From: CAG-877 sp963645945
GTDB lineage: Bacteria; Bacillota_I; Bacilli_A; RF39; UBA660
NCBI GenBank assembly: GCA_963645945.1
Contig: CAVIUA010000002.1
Coordinates: 1-55,747 of the forward strand
Direction: 5' to 3'
Length of the DNA stretch: 55,747 bases
Part shown: positions 51,460 to 55,747 of the stretch, in pieces
Position numbering within the stretch: position 1 is the first letter of the stretch
How the letters are laid out: each line of letters opens with the position of its first letter
The notes under the pieces: model-generated
What the model was told of the DNA's origin: nothing
The model's input: the letters and a program-made list of their open reading frames with translations, nothing else
The model's database searches: none
Program-made: the position numbers and the translations under genes

Positions 51460-52082
51460 AAGTAAGTGCTTCGTTTTTAAGTTGTAAAGACTTGATTAAA
51501 GATTTAGTTAAATTAAATGAGACTGATGTTGATTATATTCATGTTGATATTATGGATGGAAAGTTTGTAAAGAATAAAACTATGCCATTTAGTGAGATGA
51601 GAAATATTTATAAATATACTTCTAAGAGATTGGATGTTCATTTAATGGTAGCTGATCCAAGTAAATATATTCCTTTATATGCAGAGTTGAATACAGAATA
51701 TATAACTTTTCATGTTGAAGTTGATCAAAATATTGAGGAATGTTTAAAGCTTATTCATAAATATTCTATTAAAGCTGGTTTGGCAATAAAACCTGATACC
51801 AAAGTAAGTGAATTAGTTCCATATTTGCCATATATAGATTTGATATTAATTATGAGTGTTGAACCTGGTAAAGGGGGACAAGAGTTTATTGTTGAGACAA
51901 GCAATAAGATAAAAGAAGTTAGATCTTTACTTAATGCATATAATTCTAAGGCTATTATTAATATAGATGGTGGAGTTAATGATAAGAGTAGAAGTTTATG
52001 TGATGGTGTTGATATAGTTACTTCTGGTAGTTATATCGTAAGAAGTGATGATTTTCAAGAAAAAATAAATAGTTTAAGATAG
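51456..52082 (+). CDS. rpe: Ribulose-phosphate 3-epimerase
   Basis: Pentose-phosphate enzyme interconverting ribulose 5-phosphate and xylulose 5-phosphate. 208 aa TIM barrel: IHVDIMDGKFVKN, LDVHLMV, IMSVEPGKGGQEF, INIDGGV. Metal-binding His and Asp are in place. ATG 51456 overlaps the rsgA stop. A weak terminator follows. Confidence 0.94.
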   Translation: MKVSASFLSCKDLIKDLVKLNETDVDYIHVDIMDGKFVKNKTMPFSEMRNIYKYTSKRLDVHLMVADPSKYIPLYAELNTEYITFHVEVDQNIEECLKLIHKYSIKAGLAIKPDTKVSELVPYLPYIDLILIMSVEPGKGGQEFIVETSNKIKEVRSLLNAYNSKAIINIDGGVNDKSRSLCDGVDIVTSGSYIVRSDDFQEKINSLR

Positions 52083-52109
52083 TACCTATATTGGTGCTTT
52101 TATTTTGTT
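52081..52109 (+). terminator. Weak terminator after rpe
   Basis: Stem AGTACC/GGTGCT (one G-U) and T-rich tail. Confidence 0.5.
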
Positions 52110-52168
52110 TTTTAGTATGGAAAGTCCTTTTATTATGTGTTATAATGATGACAATAGGAGGCTGGTTA

Positions 52169-53158
52169 ATGATGAATAATAATGTTAATCCTAATGAAAA
52201 TTTGAATCAAAATAATAATTTGGCACAAGGTTCTACTAATAATGTTCCAACTGCTGTTTCAAATAATGCAGTTCAAAGTAATAATGTAGTAGAGAATGTG
52301 ACAGTTAATAATAATCCTGATGTAGTTCAGAATGTTACTGTTACAAATGCTAGTGTTAATACTGGTGTAGGAGTTTCTACTGATACTACTAATTCTGTTA
52401 GTACTTCTAGTACTACAAATGCTGATGTTAATACTGAACAATTAGAAAGTGCGAATAGCGAAAAAAAGGCAGATGAAAGATTTAGTTTATTTAAACAACA
52501 AGATGATAAAAAAATAACGCCAGTTATTATGTCTAAACAGATGTCTGACAAATTAGAGGCTGAAAGAAGAAAACAAAGAGAAGAAAATGAAAAATATGAT
52601 TTTAAGCCCGTAAGTAAATTTAAATATTTTTTAATGATAGTTTTCTTTATATTTATGTTTGCTTTAGTTTTCTTTTTACCTGATATAACTAATTATATAA
52701 ATATTCAGAAAGATTTAAAAGCACAAGAAAATGCTCCCGTTATTACAACTGGCTTATTAACTTGTAGACTTGATAGAACAACAGATATTTTTAATATTAG
52801 TTATACTGCACAATTTAGTTTTACTGATAGTAAGTTAAATAAATTATCTTATGTTATTTCTACTGAAGGTGATTATATTGTTGATAGTGATCAATTAGAT
52901 AATCTTTTAAGTAAATGTAAATTACTTCAAAATGAAGTTGATTCATTGGCGGGAGTAAAAGTTAGTTGTAATCAGTCTGAAGGTACTGTTGTTGAAACAC
53001 AAGAATTTACTTATTCACTAATTGATAAAGAAAGTATTAATTCTGCTTATATAGAAGCTGGTGGTGTTTACCCTGAATTTGAAAATGAGCAGGATATAGA
53101 TGTAATTGAAAAGAATATGAGTGCCTCTGGTTATAAATGTGAAAGAACTTCAACATAA
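52169..53158 (+). CDS. Asn-rich membrane protein with extracytoplasmic domain
   Basis: 329 aa: an Asn/Val/Thr low-complexity head (1-95), a basic-acidic linker, one membrane helix (about 150-172) and an outside domain (about 190-325) with four Cys (LTCRLD, LSKCKLL, KVSCNQ, GYKCER), probably two disulfides. The domain outline resembles DUF1307/YehR-type lipoprotein domains, only weakly. Start ATG 52169 lies 7 bases after AGGAGG (52156-52161); the open frame upstream runs through the rpe terminator and is not coding. Function unknown. Confidence 0.7.
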   Translation: MMNNNVNPNENLNQNNNLAQGSTNNVPTAVSNNAVQSNNVVENVTVNNNPDVVQNVTVTNASVNTGVGVSTDTTNSVSTSSTTNADVNTEQLESANSEKKADERFSLFKQQDDKKITPVIMSKQMSDKLEAERRKQREENEKYDFKPVSKFKYFLMIVFFIFMFALVFFLPDITNYINIQKDLKAQENAPVITTGLLTCRLDRTTDIFNISYTAQFSFTDSKLNKLSYVISTEGDYIVDSDQLDNLLSKCKLLQNEVDSLAGVKVSCNQSEGTVVETQEFTYSLIDKESINSAYIEAGGVYPEFENEQDIDVIEKNMSASGYKCERTST

Positions 53159-53184
53159 TTGCCAATATATATATAAATCGTTTT

Positions 53185-53230
53185 AAACTCTTTGTAAATA
53201 TGTTATCTTTGTATTTACAGGGAGTTTTTT
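53185..53230 (+). terminator. Long-stem terminator with a ribosome site in its 3 prime arm
   Basis: Sixteen-pair stem (53185-53200 with 53212-53227, two G-U), 11-base loop, T-run 53225-53230. GGGAG at 53220-53224 is the only ribosome site for ATG 53231 and would be hidden when the stem forms. Confidence 0.75.
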
Positions 53231-53762
53231 ATGAAATTTTATAAATACGCTATTGTTTGTTTAATAGCTTTATTAATAATGACTTATATAGATGTTGATA
53301 AAAAAGATGTCTATAAAGAGTATGTATATTCTTCTAATGAAATAATTATAGATTATGAATTAGATGATGATGTTGAAGAAACACTTGATAATAGTGATGA
53401 TGAAGTAGTTGATGATGTACTAGAAATTTAACTTGGTAAATTATCTTGATATGGAATTGACTGTTATTTATGTACTGGTTATTTTGCATATGGTCTTTAT
53501 GTTGGATCAGGTACAATTTACTATAATGATAATTACTATGGAAATGTTAGAATACTAGCAGGAGATAAGTCTTATCCTTTTGGAACTATTGTTAGGGTTA
53601 GTTATGATATGGAGTCTTTTTTAGGAATTGTATTGGATAGAGGAGGTTCAATAGGATTTAATGTTAAAGCGTTATTTGATTTACTTTATCCTAATGAATA
53701 TTTAGCTTAAAGATGGAGTCAATTATAATACTAAATTTGAAATACTTAGATATGGATTTTAG
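53231..53762 (+). pseudogene. Decayed membrane-anchored 3D-domain protein
   Basis: The first 66 codons give an anchored, acidic peptide (KFYKYAIVCLIALLIM, then DDDVEETLDNSDDE). After TAA 53429-53431 the same frame goes on through TGA 53447-53449 as YGIDCYLCTGYFAYG, AGDKSYPFGTIVRV, GIVLDRGGSIGF, KALFDLLYPNEYL, and after a shift near 53705 ends KFEILRYGF. This is a 3D-type wall hydrolase-like domain (PFGT...LDRGG) as in small secreted Firmicute proteins. Three lesions mean a pseudogene, unless several are sequence errors; it lies near the end of the scaffold. Confidence 0.7.
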
Positions 53763-53796
53763 TGTTGATTAACAAGTGAGTTTATTATAAAATTAA

Positions 53797-53822
53797 AGTG
53801 AAGTAGTAATTTACTTCTTTTA
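53797..53822 (+). terminator. Hairpin before the AMP-ligase pseudogene
   Basis: Stem GAAGTA/TACTTC (53800-53805 with 53812-53817) and TTTT. Confidence 0.5.
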
Positions 53823-53896
53823 TATTGAAAGAAAATAGGTTTTGTGTTATAATAAGCGGCAATTGGAAAAGATACATGTGTATACGCTGGTGTAAA

Positions 53897-55684
53897 ATGT
53901 CTATTACTGAAACAAGATATCCAAGTGTTGAAAAAGCTTGGTTAAAGTATTGTGATACTGAGTTTGATGAAACTGATATTCCTGAAGCTTCTATATATCA
54001 ATTTTTTAAAGAAAAAACTTTAGGAAAGGAAAATTAAGTAGCAATTGATATGCGTTTTTCTAAAAACGATTTTAAAAGAGGTATTAAAATACCTTATAAA
54101 AAATTGAATAAATTAATTGAAATGAGTGCTAAAGCAGGGCAGAATGTTGGAATTAAGCAAAATGAAATAGTACCAATTATTTTACCAAATATACCAGAAG
54201 CTAGAGTTATGATATATTCAAATAGTATTCTTGGGGCTACTTCATATCCTATGTCACCGTTTATTGCACCTAATCAGTTAGATGCTATTATCAGAGAAAA
54301 TGGTATTCAAAGACTAGTAATATTTCAACCATTTTATGAAAAGTATAAATCTGTTTTAGAAAGTGCAAATCTTGATAGTATAATTGTTTCTGATGGAACA
54401 GACTGTTTTCCTTTTGTATTGAAACAGTTTGCTAAAAAGTCTAGCTTTGATAGTAAAGGCGATAATATTATTTTATGGTCTGAATATATGTCACAAGCAA
54501 GAAACATTAAACAAAATATAGAGCCGCATTATGAAAAAGATCATGTTGCTGCTATTGTTGGTACATCTGGTACAACTAGAATTCCTAAAGGTGTAATGGT
54601 AACAGATAAAAACTTAAATACAGTAGCAACTGGTTATATTAATACTGGCGTTTTAGAGGGCAAATTTTGTGATGCTTTAATTCCTTCTATATCATATTGA
54701 CTTTTTTTAATGCATTATCAAATGTCTTCTGGTACATATACGTATTTAATTCCAGAACTTGTAAATGACAAAAATGCAAATCTTTTAGTAAAACTTAGTC
54801 CTGATACATTTGCAGGTGGACCAATTCATTCTATCAATTTAATGCGTAGCGATGAATTTAAAAATGGTCAAGTCCCTCATGTGAAAGATCTTATTTCTGG
54901 TGGAGCGTCTTTATCTAAAGAAATAGAATCTGGATTGAATGGTGTAGATGAAGGTTATTCTGAAAATGGAGTTTTTAATCCAGATATAGTTGTAAGACAA
55001 GGTTATGATTTGACAGAATCTACAGCTTATGGATGTTATAATAAACATGGTGCATATAAATTTGGTACAATTGGTATTCCGTTTCCTTATGAAGATGTAG
55101 GTATATTTAAACCTGATACAGACGAAGAATTGACATATGGTGTTCCAGGAGAAATATGCTTGTCAGGCTCATCAACTATGGCAGGTTATTTAAATAATCA
55201 GGAAGAAACTGATAAGGTTATAAAAATACATAGTGATGGTAAAAAATGGATTCATACTAAAGATATTGGATTTATTGATGAAGATGGTCATTTACATCAC
55301 ATTGATAGAATAAAAGATATATTTATGAGAAGTGGATTTAATGTACATCCATCAAAAATAACAGAATTTATAAATTGTCTTCCAAATGTAAAAGAAAGTA
55401 TTGTTATTGGTGTTGAACATCCAAAAGAACAATGTGTTCCAGTTGCATTTATAGTTCCAGAAAATTCTGGTAAATCATTGGAAGAAATTAAAGACTCAAT
55501 AAGCAAAGAATGTCTTGCTTCACTTGAGGAATGTTCTGTACCATACTCTTATATATTTGTTGATGAATTGCCAATAAACTTAGGTGGAAAAATCGATAAG
55601 CCTAAAATTCTACAAAAAGCACATATAGATTTTAATAATGAAAATGGTAGTATTCAAAGACAAATCAGTTTCAAACAAGGATAA
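53897..55684 (+). pseudogene. Acyl-CoA synthetase-like AMP ligase with two in-frame stops
   Basis: One frame of 596 codons from ATG 53897 to 55684, broken by TAA 54035-54037 and TGA 54698-54700 but without frameshift. ANL-family motifs: GTSGTTRIPKGV (the P-loop-like AMP site), GGASLSKEIE, QGYDLTESTAYG, HTKDIGFIDEDGHLHHIDR, and the final KIDKP. The TGA stands after ALIPSISY where relatives usually have Gly, so GGA to TGA is likely and Trp recoding is not needed. The 5 prime part (53825-53896) can be read as an earlier TTG start but looks non-coding. Substrate unknown. Confidence 0.75.
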
Positions 55685-55747
55685 AAATATTCGGATAATT
55701 GTCAAATAGTGTGTGTAGACACAAATAAGTGATAATTATTTATGTAG
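55685..55747. other. Scaffold end, no feature seen
   Basis: Sixty-three AT-rich bases after the AMP-ligase pseudogene with a small GTGTGTAGACAC-like repeat, no gene. Confidence 0.5.

Noticed and set aside
52091..52168. N-terminal extension of the Asn-rich membrane protein
   Set aside because: It runs through the rpe terminator and lies before a perfect AGGAGG that fits ATG 52169.
53447..54700. TGA read as Trp (alternative genetic code)
   Set aside because: Trp is TGG throughout, and TGA ends suf, miaB, rlmN and other genes at the right place. The AMP-ligase TGA is at a Gly position.
1..55747. CRISPR arrays, tRNA or rRNA genes, insertion sequences with terminal repeats
   Set aside because: None seen: no evenly spaced repeats, no tRNA-like cloverleaf, no transposase. 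This was by eye, so a short tRNA could be missed.

Overview
The window is very AT-rich, uses the standard code (TGG for Trp, with TGA, TAA and TAG all used as stops) and carries strong AGGAGG-type ribosome binding sites and many TTG/GTG starts. Gene content is that of a Gram-positive, walled Bacillota close to Bacilli: SUF iron-sulfur operon, PrsA foldase, sortases, PASTA kinase/phosphatase pair, T-box-controlled serS, miaB-ricA-cotE, priA...fmt...rlmN-prpC-prkC-rsgA-rpe. Two 10-N gaps (22921-22930, 43865-43874) show it is a draft scaffold; an uncultured gut-type lineage with a reduced genome (RF39-like) is my inference, not proven.

Layout. 0-2.8 kb: prsA, HIT protein and a membrane-anchored protein on the minus strand, with two tiny YjcZ-like membrane peptides on the plus strand. 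2.9-9.3 kb: an acidic coiled-coil protein, then sufC-sufD(short)-sufS-sufU-unknown-sufB. 9.3-11.5 kb: ssb, GNAT acetyltransferase, pyrimidine-nucleoside phosphorylase. 11.5-14.1 kb: a surface cassette of a thioester adhesin with a VPDTG anchor, its own sortase and a polytopic membrane protein. 14.1-15.1 kb: VanY-type carboxypeptidase (minus).

15.1-23.7 kb is the most striking part. A dacA-type D-Ala-D-Ala carboxypeptidase is cut into two halves that would join in frame through a shared GTA codon. Between them lie about 7.3 kb holding an aminoglycoside nucleotidyltransferase-like gene, an interrupted unknown gene, a thioredoxin-like lipoprotein, a YfhO-like membrane protein, a serine recombinase, a short pyrophosphatase and a Cys-rich protein cut by an assembly gap. 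I read this as a serine-recombinase element integrated in dacA.

23.7-33.3 kb: SGNH hydrolase, SpoVS, DUF5684-like membrane protein, T-box-serS, a YdjI/YdjG/YdjH-like membrane-stress cluster (SPFH, two zinc-ribbon proteins, TPM domain) without pspA, and an ankyrin-like protein. 33.3-41.5 kb: miaB-ricA-cotE in the order known from Bacillus subtilis, a methyltransferase-like gene, rpsP-khpA, uppS-cdsA-rseP, and a low-complexity membrane protein overlapping a class B sortase. 41.6-52.1 kb: priA, a gap-broken small membrane protein, a membrane-anchored protein with an ADP-ribosyltransferase-like signature, fmt, an anchored unknown, then rlmN-prpC-prkC-rsgA-rpe. 52.1-55.7 kb: an Asn-rich membrane protein and two decayed genes, a 3D-domain protein and an acyl-CoA synthetase-like AMP ligase with two in-frame stops.

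Together the genes cover Fe-S assembly, envelope building and sensing, surface display and translation. Sporulation-family genes (spoVS, cotE, YjcZ-like) are present, but whether the organism sporulates cannot be judged from this window. All functional calls are from reading the sequence; no database search was run.
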